Source: an uncultured Ruminiclostridium sp. (GTDB lineage: Bacteria > Bacillota > Clostridia > Oscillospirales > Ruminococcaceae). From it: a stretch of 64,000 nucleotides of DNA. Both the position numbers and the translations under genes were made by a program. Under the pieces are notes generated by a model. The model made no database searches, was not told the origin of the DNA, and saw nothing but the letters and a program-made list of their open reading frames with translations. The DNA lies in the NCBI GenBank assembly GCA_947594425.1, contig CANQED010000004.1, positions 1 through 64,000 of the forward strand, written 5' to 3'. The first letter of the stretch is position 1, and every line of letters begins with the position of its first letter. Shown here piece after piece: positions 24,615-34,904 of the stretch.

Positions 24615-26225
24615 TTAAAAATGCCCCCGATACAGTATATGACGCCGATTATTTTTGTCCGTCCGACGGTAAATGTACTCGTTAGAGCTTTTGCCGATAA
24701 AATCTATCAGCCCCACGTCTTTCATTATCTCGATAAAGATAGACGCTTCACAGTTTTTGACATATTTTACAACATCTTTTTTTGTGAACGTTTCGGGCAG
24801 GTCGTCGGGGATAAATCTGCTGTAGCCGTCGCTGTCCTCAAGGTATATAAGCCCCTCGAGAGCGGTCGGAACGCACAGCTTGCGGTCGCTTTTGCGCCGC
24901 CTTGTATCGCCCTTAGTAAAGCGATAATCGTCTACCGACAACAAGGCTATACAAATTGTAAGGTTAGGGTCGTTCAAAAACTGCTTTATTCTGTACAGCT
25001 CTATAAAAAAGTCCGTAAGGCTTGAGTGGGTTTTCTTATTTCCGACCTTTATCAGCGCGCCCGTCGTCTTATCGACATAATTTAGGCGGCTCTTTTTGTG
25101 AAAAGGGTAAACCACGGTGACATGCGACGCTTGTAAAAAGCAGTCGAGCTTTCCTACAAGGTTTTTAAAGTTGTGGGTCTGTATCTCATAAATGCCGTTT
25201 TCGGTGACAAGGTCGGCGTAATATCTTCCTATCTTTATTTCTTTGTCGTATGCGGTGGTGGCAAAATAGCTCTTAAGCACCGAATGTATCTGTTTTTCAT
25301 TTAACGTTCCTATACCGTCGGAATTAGGAACATAATCGGCAAGACAGCGTGAAAACTTATCGGCATCGGGCTTTTCGTCGTTTTGACGGCGGTGATATTC
25401 CCATACGGTGTTTTGTTCACATTGAATAAATATAGGAACGCCGCCCTGCTCGTTGCTGCGGATTATGCCGTCGGCGGCGTTTTTCAGCTCCTCGGACGCG
25501 TTAGCTACCGCATAGCCTCGGTCGGCCGATACTATCATAGGCAGGTCGTTGGTGTTGTCGCCGAATGCGATAACCTCGTCCGCGCCTGTCAGCATTTTGA
25601 GCTCATCTACCGCATTTGCTTTAGAAACGTCCTCGCGGTATATTTCGTACCAGTATTCTTTTTCGTTATATGTATCCGCCTGATAGTTGCGGGTAAGCCC
25701 GTTTTTATTGTAAAAGACCTCGTCGAGCTCGCTAAGCTCGGTCATAGGTGCGATAAGGGTAATATAAAAAATATCCCCCGCAAAAAGCTCGTCAAGGGTA
25801 TCGCATTCTCTAAGCCTCTTGTCGCCGCTGCGCTGCTTAAGATAAGTCTTGACCCCCGAATTAACTCGCGAGGACAGCCAGCTTTGCTTTTCCTGCCCGT
25901 CTATGTATGATGTGACCAAAAGCGCGTCAAGGTGCGACGAGAAGAACTCTTTTGCGGTATTTTTGGAGTGCTCGCTGTAGAAGTGGCTTATCAGCCGCTC
26001 TCCCGTATTAACGTCTATTATAAATACGCCGTTGTGGGTGATTATCGGCAGTCTAAGCTCGATGTCCTTTAGTATAGGCGCGGCGGAGGCAATAGAGCGC
26101 GCGGTGGCAAAGGTTATATTTGCGCCGTTTTTGATAAGGCGGTTGAACAATTCTTTAGAAAAAATGCTTATCTGCGCTTTGTGATCGAGCACCGTCCCGT
26201 CTAAGTCGCTGACATATAGCTTCAT
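24615..26225 (-). CDS. Cof-type HAD hydrolase fused to nuclease-like domain
   Basis: A 536-residue protein. Residues 1-265 form a Cof-subfamily HAD phosphatase (KLYVSDLDGTVLD, FATARS, ITHNGV, GDNTNDLPMI). Residues 275-536 are a separate domain I do not recognise with certainty. It contains GRYYADLVTENGIYEIQT, where Asp followed by Glu-x-Gln could be a PD-(D/E)xK-like nuclease core, then VTVVYPFHKK. The end (FTKKDVVKYVKNCE, then GLIDFIGKSSNEYIYRR) looks like a winged helix. Cof HADs normally stop near 270 residues. The start at 26225 follows AAGGGGTG, and the promoter is at 26252-26280. Confidence 0.75.
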   Translation of the reverse strand: MKLYVSDLDGTVLDHKAQISIFSKELFNRLIKNGANITFATARSIASAAPILKDIELRLPIITHNGVFIIDVNTGERLISHFYSEHSKNTAKEFFSSHLDALLVTSYIDGQEKQSWLSSRVNSGVKTYLKQRSGDKRLRECDTLDELFAGDIFYITLIAPMTELSELDEVFYNKNGLTRNYQADTYNEKEYWYEIYREDVSKANAVDELKMLTGADEVIAFGDNTNDLPMIVSADRGYAVANASEELKNAADGIIRSNEQGGVPIFIQCEQNTVWEYHRRQNDEKPDADKFSRCLADYVPNSDGIGTLNEKQIHSVLKSYFATTAYDKEIKIGRYYADLVTENGIYEIQTHNFKNLVGKLDCFLQASHVTVVYPFHKKSRLNYVDKTTGALIKVGNKKTHSSLTDFFIELYRIKQFLNDPNLTICIALLSVDDYRFTKGDTRRRKSDRKLCVPTALEGLIYLEDSDGYSRFIPDDLPETFTKKDVVKYVKNCEASIFIEIMKDVGLIDFIGKSSNEYIYRRTDKNNRRHILYRGHF

Positions 26226-26251
26226 AGTACACCCCTTTTCTTTATACATTT

Positions 26252-26280
26252 ATTATAGCATAAAAACCGCATTAAATCAA
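26252..26280 (-). promoter_or_regulatory. Sigma-A promoter of HAD-fusion gene
   Basis: On the minus strand TTGATT (26275-26280), 17 bp, TATAAT (26252-26257). It is divergent from the gapA promoter; the 26226-26449 gap holds just these two promoters. Confidence 0.75.
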
Positions 26281-26365
26281 GGTGTTTGTATAAATTGCAC
26301 AAATTATCGCTTGAAAAATTTATATCTTTTAATTTGTTTTTTTTGAGAAAAAATTTACAAACTAC

Positions 26366-26394
26366 TTGATTAAACCGTGAAAATTTAGTATAAT
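26366..26394 (+). promoter_or_regulatory. Sigma-A promoter of gapA
   Basis: TTGATT (26366-26371), a 17-bp spacer and TATAAT (26389-26394). The transcript would begin about 50 bases before the start codon. Confidence 0.8.
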
Positions 26395-26449
26395 AAAAAT
26401 GCAAAAATACGGGCTTATGTCCGTAAAAAATATTAGGAGGAATATTCCA

Positions 26450-27487
26450 ATGTCAGTTAAAGTTGCAATTAACGGTTTTGGCCGTATCGGTCGTCTTGCG
26501 TTTAGACAGATGTTTGGCGCAGAGGGTTATGAGATCGTAGCTATAAACGATCTTACCAAGCCCTCGATGCTTGCTCATCTTCTTAAGTATGATACCGCAC
26601 AGGGCGGTTACTGCGGAAAGATAGGCGACAATCTTCATTCTATCAGCGCAGACGATGAGGCAGGTACTATCACCGTTGACGGCAAGACCCTTAAGATCTA
26701 TGCTATGGCTAAGGCTGCCGAGCTTCCTTGGGGCGAGCTTGATGTAGACGTTGTTCTCGAGTGCACAGGTTTCTACTGCTCTAAGGAGAAATCTCAGGCT
26801 CATATCGACGCAGGCGCTAAGAAGGTCGTTATTTCCGCTCCCGCAGGCAACGATCTTAAGACTATCGTTTACAGCGTAAACGAGAACACTCTCACCCCGG
26901 ATGATCAGATCATTTCGGCTGCATCCTGCACCACTAACTGCCTTGCGCCCATGGCTAAGGCTCTTAACGATTATGCTCCTATCCAGAGCGGTATCATGAG
27001 CACTATCCACGCTTACACCGGCGACCAGATGATCCTCGACGGTCCCCACAGAAAGGGCGACCTGAGAAGAGCAAGAGCAGGCGCTGCAAACATAGTTCCT
27101 AACTCCACCGGCGCCGCTAAGGCAATAGGCCTTGTTATCCCCGAGCTCAACGGCAAGCTGATAGGCTCCGCGCAGAGAGTTCCTGTTCCCACCGGTTCTA
27201 CCACTATCCTTACCGCTGTTGTTAAGGGCAGCGATATCACCAAGGAAGGCATCAACGCAGCTATGAAGGCTGCCGCAAGCGAGTCCTACGGCTACAATGA
27301 GGATCCTATCGTTTCTTCCGATGTTATCGGTATGAAGTTCGGTTCGCTCTTTGACGCTACTCAGACTATGGTAGCTCATATCGCTGACGACCTCTATGAG
27401 GTTCAGGTAGTATCTTGGTACGATAACGAGAATTCTTACACCTCTCAGATGGTAAGAACTATCAAGTACTTTGCAGAGCTTAAGTAA
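26450..27487 (+). CDS. gapA: Glyceraldehyde-3-phosphate dehydrogenase
   Basis: A 345-residue type I GAPDH of glycolysis. The Rossmann motif [15 protein letters not shown], the active-site Cys in [33 protein letters not shown] and the C-terminal [14 protein letters not shown] are all present. Codon use is highly biased, as expected for an abundant protein. The start at 26450 follows TAGGAGG. It has its own promoter and terminator. Confidence 0.97.
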   Translation: MSVKVAINGFGRIGRLAFRQMFGAEGYEIVAINDLTKPSMLAHLLKYDTAQGGYCGKIGDNLHSISADDEAGTITVDGKTLKIYAMAKAAELPWGELDVDVVLECTGFYCSKEKSQAHIDAGAKKVVISAPAGNDLKTIVYSVNENTLTPDDQIISAASCTTNCLAPMAKALNDYAPIQSGIMSTIHAYTGDQMILDGPHRKGDLRRARAGAANIVPNSTGAAKAIGLVIPELNGKLIGSAQRVPVPTGSTTILTAVVKGSDITKEGINAAMKAAASESYGYNEDPIVSSDVIGMKFGSLFDATQTMVAHIADDLYEVQVVSWYDNENSYTSQMVRTIKYFAELK

Positions 27488-27508
27488 TAAGCGATAATTC
27501 AATAATTA

Positions 27509-27539
27509 TCTCCCGCTGTCATAGGCGGGAGATTTTTTT
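27509..27539 (+). terminator. Terminator of gapA
   Basis: TCTCCCGC (27509-27516) pairs with GCGGGAGA (27525-27532), followed by seven T. Confidence 0.9.
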
Positions 27540-27634
27540 CGCCTTTATTTCCCTTATTTTTTAAAGAAGTTTTGCCTTAGCTGAATTATTCTTCATAATA
27601 TGCAAAAAATGAATAATGAAAGGCAGGTAATGGT

Positions 27635-29884
27635 ATGGTATGGAACGGATTTACCGAAAAGGCAAACGAGGCGCTTAGCGAGGCTTTGAGGCTTGCCTCG
27701 CACCTCGGGCACGGATATATCGGCAGCGAGCATATTTTATACGGCTTATGCACAACTAACGCAAGCGCGGCGTATTCTTTATTAAAGCAAAACGGGATAA
27801 GCGAAAACGCGGTAGCCGAGCGGCTTATGAAAGTGTCGGGCAAGAAGGGCGCTTCGCTTTCGGCGGGGGACCTTACGCCGAGGAGCAAGCGGATACTCGA
27901 AAACGCTATCGTGCTTGCGAAAACCGCGGGAAAGCGGCTTGCGGGTACCGAGCATTTGCTTAGGGCTATCGCCGCCGACCCCGAATGTTACGCCTGTGTA
28001 CTGCTCAGAGAATTAGGAATGGATATGTATTCAATATATATTGACAAAAAACGACCCGACGATAAAAAGCACAAGCGCGGCCAGCTTTCGCAATTATTGC
28101 AAAAATACGGCAAAGACCTCACCGAGCGCGCCGAACAGGGCTTGCTCGACCCGTGCTTATGCAGAGAAAAGGAAACGGACCGCGTTATCGAGATACTTTT
28201 GCGCAGAATGAAGAATAACCCCTGTCTTGTAGGCGAGCCGGGGGTCGGCAAGACCGCCGTAGCCGAGGGATTAGCGCAAAGGATAATTAGCCAAAACGTG
28301 CCTTATGACCTTAAAAATAAACGTATCTATATGCTGGATCTCAGTCTTTTGCTGTCGGGGGCGAAATATAGGGGCGACTTTGAAGAGCGGCTCAGCAGCG
28401 TCCTTAGCGAGATATCTCAGTCGGAGGATATAATCCTGTTTATAGACGAGATACACAATATAATAGGCGCGGGGGCGGCCGAGGGCGCGATAGACGCGGC
28501 AAATATAATGAAGCCTATGCTTGCGCGCGGAGAAATACACCTTATCGGGGCCACTACCTGCGCCGAGTACAAGCGCTTTATCGAGAAAGACCCCGCCCTC
28601 GAAAGACGATTGCAGCCCGTCGAGGTAAACGAGCCGAGCGAACAGGACGCGCTGTTCATACTTCGCGGACTTAAGGAAAAATATGAACAGCACCACGGAA
28701 TAGCTATCTCAGACGCCGCGCTGGAAAGCGCCGTGGCTTTGTCCAAGCGGTATATCCATGACAGATATCTCCCCGACAAGGCTCTCGATATTATAGACGA
28801 GGCAGCCTCCGCATTAAGGCTGAGCGGCGGGGATGTTCTGCAAAAGCAGGATATATGCAAGACCGTGTCCGATATAACGGGTATACCGCTTGGAAAGATA
28901 GAGCAGGGGCAGGCTCATAAGCTCGCATTCCTTGAAGATGAGTTGAGAAAGACAGTAATAGGGCAGGACGCGGCAATAAAAAGCGTCGCCGAGGCGGTAA
29001 GAAGAAACCGCGCGGGGCTGTCCTTAGGGGGCAGACCGATAGGCTCGTTTATTTTTGTCGGAGAGGGCGGGGTCGGAAAGACACATTGCTGTAAGGCGGT
29101 GGCGTACAGCGTATTCGGCAGTGAAAAGGCTATGATAAGGCTTGATATGTCCGAGTATACCGAGCCGCACTCGGTGTCAAAGCTTATCGGCGCGCCGATA
29201 GGATACGCGGGACACGACGAGGGCGGTCAGCTTACCGAGGCGGTTAGAAAAAAGCCGTACAGCGTGGTAGTTTTCGACGAGATAGAAAAGGCGCACCATG
29301 ATATATATGATCTGCTGCTGCAAATTTTGGAGGAGGGAACTCTTACCGATTCGAGCGGCAGAAAAACGGATTTTTCAAATACAGTTGTAATTTTGACCGG
29401 CAATATCGCGGCGGATATGCTGTCTAAGAAAAAGCTGCCTATGGGGTTTTATAAAAGCGACAATGATGAGAATGTCCGCATAAAAGAGGAGCTTACAAAG
29501 GTATTCAGCCCCGAGCTGCTCGGACGAATAGACGAGATAGTGCCGTTCAGGCCCTTAGAGCTTGACGATATGCGCAGCATTTGCGGGATAATGCTAGACG
29601 ATCTTGCCGATAGGTGCGAAAGGGTCGGGCTGATTTTCAGCCGTACAAAGGCTTTAGAGGAGAATATATGCCGCTTGGCTATGAATGAAAGGGGCGGCGC
29701 AAGACCGCTGCGCAGACTGATAGCCGAGCAGGTGGAGAACAAGCTATCTATGGGGCTTATTAAGGGGGAATTTTCCCCGTCCGAAAGGGTAACGGCGGAT
29801 TATTCCGAAGAGCACGGCGGTACAGTCCTTATGCGCTCGACGGACACGGTTATATTTCAGCCGAGCCTTACGCAAACATCATAA
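27635..29884 (+). CDS. ClpC-like AAA+ unfoldase without M-domain
   Basis: A 749-residue Hsp100 protein. Residues 1-140 are a Clp N-domain (two repeats, [16 protein letters not shown]). D1 has [21 protein letters not shown] and the arginine finger ERRLQPV. D2 has a slightly unusual Walker [10 protein letters not shown], and [11 protein letters not shown]. ClpC is usually about 810 residues with a coiled-coil M-domain after D1; here D1 runs straight into D2, as in Clp[10 protein letters not shown] lies where the ClpP-docking IGL/VGF loop belongs. It probably feeds substrates to ClpP. No mcsA/mcsB or ctsR is adjacent. Confidence 0.85.
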   Translation: MVWNGFTEKANEALSEALRLASHLGHGYIGSEHILYGLCTTNASAAYSLLKQNGISENAVAERLMKVSGKKGASLSAGDLTPRSKRILENAIVLAKTAGKRLAGTEHLLRAIAADPECYACVLLRELGMDMYSIYIDKKRPDDKKHKRGQLSQLLQKYGKDLTERAEQGLLDPCLCREKETDRVIEILLRRMKNNPCLVGEPGVGKTAVAEGLAQRIISQNVPYDLKNKRIYMLDLSLLLSGAKYRGDFEERLSSVLSEISQSEDIILFIDEIHNIIGAGAAEGAIDAANIMKPMLARGEIHLIGATTCAEYKRFIEKDPALERRLQPVEVNEPSEQDALFILRGLKEKYEQHHGIAISDAALESAVALSKRYIHDRYLPDKALDIIDEAASALRLSGGDVLQKQDICKTVSDITGIPLGKIEQGQAHKLAFLEDELRKTVIGQDAAIKSVAEAVRRNRAGLSLGGRPIGSFIFVGEGGVGKTHCCKAVAYSVFGSEKAMIRLDMSEYTEPHSVSKLIGAPIGYAGHDEGGQLTEAVRKKPYSVVVFDEIEKAHHDIYDLLLQILEEGTLTDSSGRKTDFSNTVVILTGNIAADMLSKKKLPMGFYKSDNDENVRIKEELTKVFSPELLGRIDEIVPFRPLELDDMRSICGIMLDDLADRCERVGLIFSRTKALEENICRLAMNERGGARPLRRLIAEQVENKLSMGLIKGEFSPSERVTADYSEEHGGTVLMRSTDTVIFQPSLTQTS

Positions 29885-29896
29885 TTGATATATCAA

Positions 29897-29930
29897 AAAG
29901 CAAGTCTTAAATGCAGGCTTGCTTTTATTA
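29897..29930 (+). terminator. Terminator after ClpC-like gene
   Basis: AAAAGCAAG pairs with CTTGCTTTT across a loop of about 12 bases, followed by ATTATAT. Confidence 0.7.
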
Positions 29931-29984
29931 TATCATTGATTATTTTTATGGAATACCAAAGGGCTCACTTAGGCATTTTCGCTA

Positions 29985-30013
29985 TTGCATTTTTATTGAA
30001 AACGTGGTATAAT
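29985..30013 (+). promoter_or_regulatory. Sigma-A promoter of remA-gmk cluster
   Basis: TTGCAT (29985-29990), 17 bp, TATAAT (30008-30013). A short direct repeat (ATAATTATATGAAAT-like) follows at about 30010-30040. This is the only strong promoter seen before the long cluster running to spoVM. Confidence 0.65.
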
Positions 30014-30059
30014 TATATGAAATGTATAATTATATGAAATATTTTAATCGGGAGGAATT

Positions 30060-30302
30060 ATGGAGCTTATAAACATCGGGTATCAAAATGCGGTCAATTC
30101 TAAGCGTATCGTCGCGATAGTAAGCGCGGACGCGGCTCCCGTAAAGAGAATGATAGCCACCGCAAAGGATAACAATATGGCGATAGACGCTACCTGCGGC
30201 AAAAAGACCCGCACCGTGATAATAACCGACAGCAACCACATAATCCTTTCCGCCCTTGATATAGAACGGTTCGGCAGCATAAACGCCGACAAGGAAGAAT
30301 AA
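30060..30302 (+). CDS. remA: RemA/DUF370 family regulator
   Basis: An 80-residue RemA (DUF370) protein: [20 protein letters not shown], then [10 protein letters not shown] and [15 protein letters not shown]. In Bacillus RemA is a DNA-binding activator of biofilm matrix and osmoprotection genes. It is upstream of gmk just as in B. subtilis. RBS: GGGAGGAATT. Confidence 0.9.
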   Translation: MELINIGYQNAVNSKRIVAIVSADAAPVKRMIATAKDNNMAIDATCGKKTRTVIITDSNHIILSALDIERFGSINADKEE

Positions 30303-30320
30303 ATTTCGGGAGAGCAGAAT

Positions 30321-30926
30321 ATGAAAAAAGGAATACCGATAGTTATATCCGCGCCGTCGGGCTGCGGAAAGGACACGATACTTGAGCAGCTTTTTAAAAT
30401 AAACGATAATCTTGTATATTCAGTTTCGGCGACCACAAGAGCGCCGCGCGAGGGCGAAATTGACGGCGAGAGCTATTATTTTCACACCCGCGACAGCTTT
30501 GAGAAGATGATAGCCGATAACGAGGTGCTCGAATACACCGAGTACTGCGGCAATTATTACGGTACTCCTAAAAAAGCCGTAGAGGATATGCTTTCGGCGG
30601 GAAAGGACGTAATACTTAAAATAGAGGTCGAGGGCGCTATGAATGTAAAGCGTATCTTCCCCGACAGCGTGTTGATATTCATTTTGCCGCCGTCTATGGG
30701 CGAACTCGAGCGCAGGCTCAAAAAGCGCGGCACAGAGAGCGACGAAACTATCGCCGCAAGGATAAAGCAGGCGCGCACCGAGCTTGACTGCGCGGATAAA
30801 TTTGATTATCTTGTAGTAAACGGCGAGCTTATGAAAGCGGTAGAGGATGTAAATAAGATAATCCTATCAGAAAAGATGTCCGCTAAAAGAAATATCGCAT
30901 TGCTCGAAGAAGTAAAAAATTCGTAA
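30321..30926 (+). CDS. gmk: Guanylate kinase
   Basis: A 201-residue guanylate kinase that phosphorylates GMP to GDP. The P-loop is SAPSGCGKDT (Asp where Ser/Thr is usual after GK, a variant also seen elsewhere), followed by SVSATTRAPREGE and GESYYFHTRDSF (GMP-binding). Its stop codon TAA (30924-30926) is immediately followed by the priA ATG, whereas rpoZ and coaBC usually intervene. Confidence 0.95.
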   Translation: MKKGIPIVISAPSGCGKDTILEQLFKINDNLVYSVSATTRAPREGEIDGESYYFHTRDSFEKMIADNEVLEYTEYCGNYYGTPKKAVEDMLSAGKDVILKIEVEGAMNVKRIFPDSVLIFILPPSMGELERRLKKRGTESDETIAARIKQARTELDCADKFDYLVVNGELMKAVEDVNKIILSEKMSAKRNIALLEEVKNS

Positions 30927-33404
30927 ATGGATAAGCTTAGTGTTCATAATAATCAAGACATGCGAACAATAGCGTCTGTAGTTGTAGACAATGCGTTATA
31001 CAGCTTTGACACCCCGTATGATTATCTTGTGCCGTCAGGCTGTATGCCGTCTGTAGGGCAAAGGGTGATAGTGCCTTTTGGCAAGGGCGAAAAAAAGCGC
31101 GTCGGGCTGATAGTGTCGCTTAAAAGCTCGGATAATTATTCGGGATTAAAAGAGATATTTGCCTTAGCCGACGATGATATTATACTTAACGATGAAATGC
31201 TCGGGCTGGTCGAGTGGCTGAAGGAAAACACCTTTTGCACCTACTTTGACGCCGTAAAGACGGTATTGCCCGGCGGGATGGCGCTTAATATCAGCGAGAA
31301 ATATCGCCTTTCGCCAAAAGCCGCGACGGACGAGATAGATCTTACCCCCGAGCTGTTAAGCGCCGCAAAGAAGCTTATCGCATGCAAGACCGCAAAAGAG
31401 CTCGATCAGGTCATTGAGTACGGGCTCGGCGCCGACGGAAAGAATACAGTCAAGCGGCTCTGTGAGCTCGGCTTTCTCGAAAAGACCGATATTATAAAGC
31501 AGCGTGTGGGTGACGAGACCCGCAAAAATGTCCGCCTTACCGAATATTATTTAAGCGGCGAATATGCCGAGGGCGACAATAAGCCGCTGACGCAAAAGCA
31601 AAGGGTGGTCGTCGATATGCTGTCCGAGGGCTGCGCCTCGGTAAAAGAAGTATGCTATAATTGCTGCGTCACCCCCGCCGTAATAGATAATCTCGAAAAG
31701 AAAAACGTACTGGAGAGCTTTGACGACCTTGTGACGCGTTCGCTTTCGGCGGGCGCTGTGGCGGTAAAGTCGCCTAATGACATAACGCTGACCGACGAGC
31801 AGTCGGCGGTATACGAGGGCGTTTCCTTACTGATGAGCAAAGAGCAGGCTAAGTGCGCCCTGCTTAAGGGCGTGACCGGCAGCGGTAAGACTACCGTCTT
31901 TTTAAAGCTGATAGATCATGCCTTATCGCAGGGAAAGACCGCAATGGTGCTTGTGCCCGAGATAGCGCTTACACCGCAGATGGTCAGCTGCTTTACCGAC
32001 CTATTCGGCAACGCCGTTGCGGTCATACACAGCAATCTCTCGCTCGGGTGCAGGCGGGACGAGTATATGAGGATAAAGAGCGGCGAGGCAAGGATAGTTG
32101 TCGGCACGCGCAGCGCGGTATTTGCCCCGCTTGAAAATATAGGTATTATCGTTATCGACGAAGAGGGCGAGCATACATATAAGTCGGAAAAATCTCCCCG
32201 CTATCACGCGCGGGATATCGCAAAGCGGCGCTGCCTTTATCATAACGCGGTTTTGCTGCTCGCAAGCGCTACCCCCTCGCTCGACAGCGAATATAACGCC
32301 CGTATCGGAAAATACGCGCTTTTTGAGATGAAAAAGCGGTACAGCTCTAACGCGCTCCCCGATGTGCATATTGTGGATATGACCGTTGAAAGAGAGCTCG
32401 GCAACTGCGGCAATCTCAGCCGTGCGCTTGCGGACGCGATACGTGAAAATCTCGCAAACGGCGAGCAGTCTATGCTGCTGCTAAATCGCAGAGGCTACCA
32501 CACATACCTTAACTGCCTTAAATGCGGCGAGGTGTACAGCTGTCCAAATTGCAGCATACCGCTGACTTATCACAAGGCAAACGGCTCGCTTGTCTGCCAT
32601 TATTGCGGCTATGCCGAGCGGTTTACGGGAAAATGCAAAAAGTGCGGTTCCGCTTTTATATACAGCTCGGGGACGGGCACTCAGCGCATAGAGGACGAGC
32701 TTGCACAGCTTTTCCCCTCGGCCCGCGTTCTCAGAATGGACGCGGACACAACTATGAATAAAAACGCTTACGAGAAAAACTTTACCGCCTTTAAAAATAA
32801 AGAATACGATATAATGGTAGGCACTCAGATGATAGCAAAGGGACTTGATTTTGAAAACGTTACGCTGGTCGGAGTGCTGCTTATAGATAAATCGTTGTAT
32901 GCGGGAGATTATCTCGGGTACGAGAATACATTTTCGCTGATAACCCAAGTAGTCGGGCGAAGCGGCAGGGGAGAGAAAAAGGGCAGAGCGTATCTTCAGA
33001 CCTTTTCGCCTGACCATTATGTGTTAAACCTTGCGGCAAAGCAGGATTATGAGACATTCAGCACACAGGAGCTCGAAATTCGCAAGGCGCTGCTGTTTCC
33101 GCCGTATTGCGATATTTGCCTTGCGGGGTTTTCTTCAATAAACGAGAGCGAATGCGAAAAGGCGGCGGCAAAATTTCTTGATATATTTGCCGAAAAGGTC
33201 AAAAATACCGATATACCGATAAGAGTCCTCGGACCGTCAAAGTGCTCGGTCGCTAAGATAAACGGCAAATACCGCTACAGAATGATAATAAAGTGCAAAA
33301 ATAATAAAAAATTTCGGCAGATAATGCACGAATGTCTGCTTGAGGCGTATTCAAAGCTGCCTAAGGTCAGCTTTTATCTTGATATGAACGGTGAAATAAT
33401 ATAA
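30927..33404 (+). CDS. priA: Primosomal protein N', replication restart helicase
   Basis: An 825-residue PriA that reloads the replisome at stalled forks. It has the N-terminal 3'-DNA-binding domain (ASVVVDNALYSFDTPYDYLV), Walker A LKGVTGSGKTTVF, DEEGEHTYKSEKSPRYHARD, and the Cys zinc cluster between CLKCGEVYSCPNC and CKKCGSAF (about residues 530-570), then helicase motifs VGTQMIAKGLDFENV and GRSGR. The start abuts gmk; a Met at codon 12 (30960) could be the true start, but neither has a strong ribosome binding site. Confidence 0.95.
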   Translation: MDKLSVHNNQDMRTIASVVVDNALYSFDTPYDYLVPSGCMPSVGQRVIVPFGKGEKKRVGLIVSLKSSDNYSGLKEIFALADDDIILNDEMLGLVEWLKENTFCTYFDAVKTVLPGGMALNISEKYRLSPKAATDEIDLTPELLSAAKKLIACKTAKELDQVIEYGLGADGKNTVKRLCELGFLEKTDIIKQRVGDETRKNVRLTEYYLSGEYAEGDNKPLTQKQRVVVDMLSEGCASVKEVCYNCCVTPAVIDNLEKKNVLESFDDLVTRSLSAGAVAVKSPNDITLTDEQSAVYEGVSLLMSKEQAKCALLKGVTGSGKTTVFLKLIDHALSQGKTAMVLVPEIALTPQMVSCFTDLFGNAVAVIHSNLSLGCRRDEYMRIKSGEARIVVGTRSAVFAPLENIGIIVIDEEGEHTYKSEKSPRYHARDIAKRRCLYHNAVLLLASATPSLDSEYNARIGKYALFEMKKRYSSNALPDVHIVDMTVERELGNCGNLSRALADAIRENLANGEQSMLLLNRRGYHTYLNCLKCGEVYSCPNCSIPLTYHKANGSLVCHYCGYAERFTGKCKKCGSAFIYSSGTGTQRIEDELAQLFPSARVLRMDADTTMNKNAYEKNFTAFKNKEYDIMVGTQMIAKGLDFENVTLVGVLLIDKSLYAGDYLGYENTFSLITQVVGRSGRGEKKGRAYLQTFSPDHYVLNLAAKQDYETFSTQELEIRKALLFPPYCDICLAGFSSINESECEKAAAKFLDIFAEKVKNTDIPIRVLGPSKCSVAKINGKYRYRMIIKCKNNKKFRQIMHECLLEAYSKLPKVSFYLDMNGEII

Positions 33405-33416
33405 GGAGGAATTATT

Positions 33417-33902
33417 ATGGCTAAAAGAAATATAGTTAAAAACGGCGACGAGATCCTGCACAAAAAGTGCCGCGACGTCACGGTATTTGACGATAAGCTG
33501 TGGACATTGCTCGACGATATGTATGAGACAATGAAAGACGCGTCGGGAGTGGGGCTCGCCGCACCGCAGGTGGGGATACTCCGCAGGGTAGTTGTGATAG
33601 AGACTGACGAAAATATAGGAAAGATAGAGCTTGTCAATCCCACGGTGGTATCTATGAAAGGAAAGCAGCACGAGGTGGAGGGCTGTTTGTCCGTCCCCGA
33701 CCTGTGGGGGTATGTAAAGCGCCCCGCTAAGGTCAAGGTAAAGGCTCAGGACAGATACGGCAATAATATCGAGGTAGAGGGCGAAAAGCTGCTCGCTATA
33801 GCCTTGTGTCACGAGATAGACCACTTAAGCGGCGTGCTTTTTACCGATATCGCTGATGAGGTTATGACCACCGAGGAGTACGATAAGAGAAAGAAATCAT
33901 AA
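33417..33902 (+). CDS. def: Peptide deformylase
   Basis: A 161-residue deformylase that removes the formyl group from new proteins. The three motifs are GVGLAAPQVG, EGCLSVPD and the metal site CHEIDHLSG (HExxH). Next to fmt, as usual. RBS: AAGGAGGAATT. Confidence 0.97.
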   Translation: MAKRNIVKNGDEILHKKCRDVTVFDDKLWTLLDDMYETMKDASGVGLAAPQVGILRRVVVIETDENIGKIELVNPTVVSMKGKQHEVEGCLSVPDLWGYVKRPAKVKVKAQDRYGNNIEVEGEKLLAIALCHEIDHLSGVLFTDIADEVMTTEEYDKRKKS

Positions 33903-33943
33903 AGCAGCATATGTTGGCTTTTTGAGCATATTTAAGGAGATAT

Positions 33944-34879
33944 ATGAACATAGTATTTATGGGAACTCCCGATTTTGCGGTAAGCGCGCTTGAGGCGTTA
34001 GTAAAGCACCATAACGTTTTAGCTGTATTCACGCAGCCCGACAAGCCGAAAAATCGCGGAAAGAAGATAGCTTTTTCCCCTGTTAAACAGTTTGCCGTCG
34101 ATAACGGGCTTAGCGTATATCAGCCGACATCCCTGCGCAAGGGCGAGGAGGCTGACGAAGCATATGCACAGCTAAAACAGCTCTCGCCCGAGTGCATAGT
34201 TGTCGCGGCGTACGGGCAGATATTACCCGAAAGAATACTCGAATTGCCAAAATACGGCTGTATCAATATTCACGCCTCTTTATTGCCAAAATACAGAGGG
34301 GCGGCTCCTATCCAAAAATGTATCATAGACGGCGAGACCGAGTCGGGCGTTACCGTTATGATGATGGAAAAGGGGCTCGACACGGGCGATATGCTGCTTA
34401 AAGAAAAGGTAGATATCACCGATACAATGACGGCGGGAGAACTGCACGATTTACTCGCGCAGGCGGGAGCACGGCTGATACTGAGGGTGCTCGATATGCT
34501 GCCCGAGGGAATAAATGCCGAAAAGCAGGATGATACATTATCTTGCTATGCGCCCGTTATTTCTCGGGAAATGTGCAGGATAGATTTTTCGCTGCCCGCA
34601 AAGAAAGTTTATGATTTTATAAGAGGGATGTCTCCGTCGCCCTGCGCGTATACCTTTATCTGCACAAAGCGGCTCAAGGTCTATTTTGCCGAGCTTTGCG
34701 ATAAGACTTCCACGCTTCCCGCGGGCAGCGTTATCGATAATAAAGAATTTGTCGTTGGATGCGGCGACGGCAAATGCGTTAAGCTTAAATCCGTGCAGGG
34801 CGAGGGCGGAAAAAGGATGTCCGCCGAGGACTTTTTGCGCGGAAACCGCATAGATACGGGGATAATTCTCGGAGAATAA
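33944..34879 (+). CDS. fmt: Methionyl-tRNA formyltransferase
   Basis: A 311-residue formyltransferase. MNIVFMGTPDFAVSALEAL starts the Rossmann domain; INIHASLLPKYRGAAPIQ carries the catalytic Asn/His and the SLLPKYRG loop; the C-terminal OB-like domain follows SYAP-type CYAPVISREMCRIDF. It makes fMet-tRNA for initiation. RBS: AAGGAGATAT. Confidence 0.97.
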   Translation: MNIVFMGTPDFAVSALEALVKHHNVLAVFTQPDKPKNRGKKIAFSPVKQFAVDNGLSVYQPTSLRKGEEADEAYAQLKQLSPECIVVAAYGQILPERILELPKYGCINIHASLLPKYRGAAPIQKCIIDGETESGVTVMMMEKGLDTGDMLLKEKVDITDTMTAGELHDLLAQAGARLILRVLDMLPEGINAEKQDDTLSCYAPVISREMCRIDFSLPAKKVYDFIRGMSPSPCAYTFICTKRLKVYFAELCDKTSTLPAGSVIDNKEFVVGCGDGKCVKLKSVQGEGGKRMSAEDFLRGNRIDTGIILGE

Positions 34880-34904
34880 GCGTGTTTTACGAAAAGGAGC
34901 AGAT

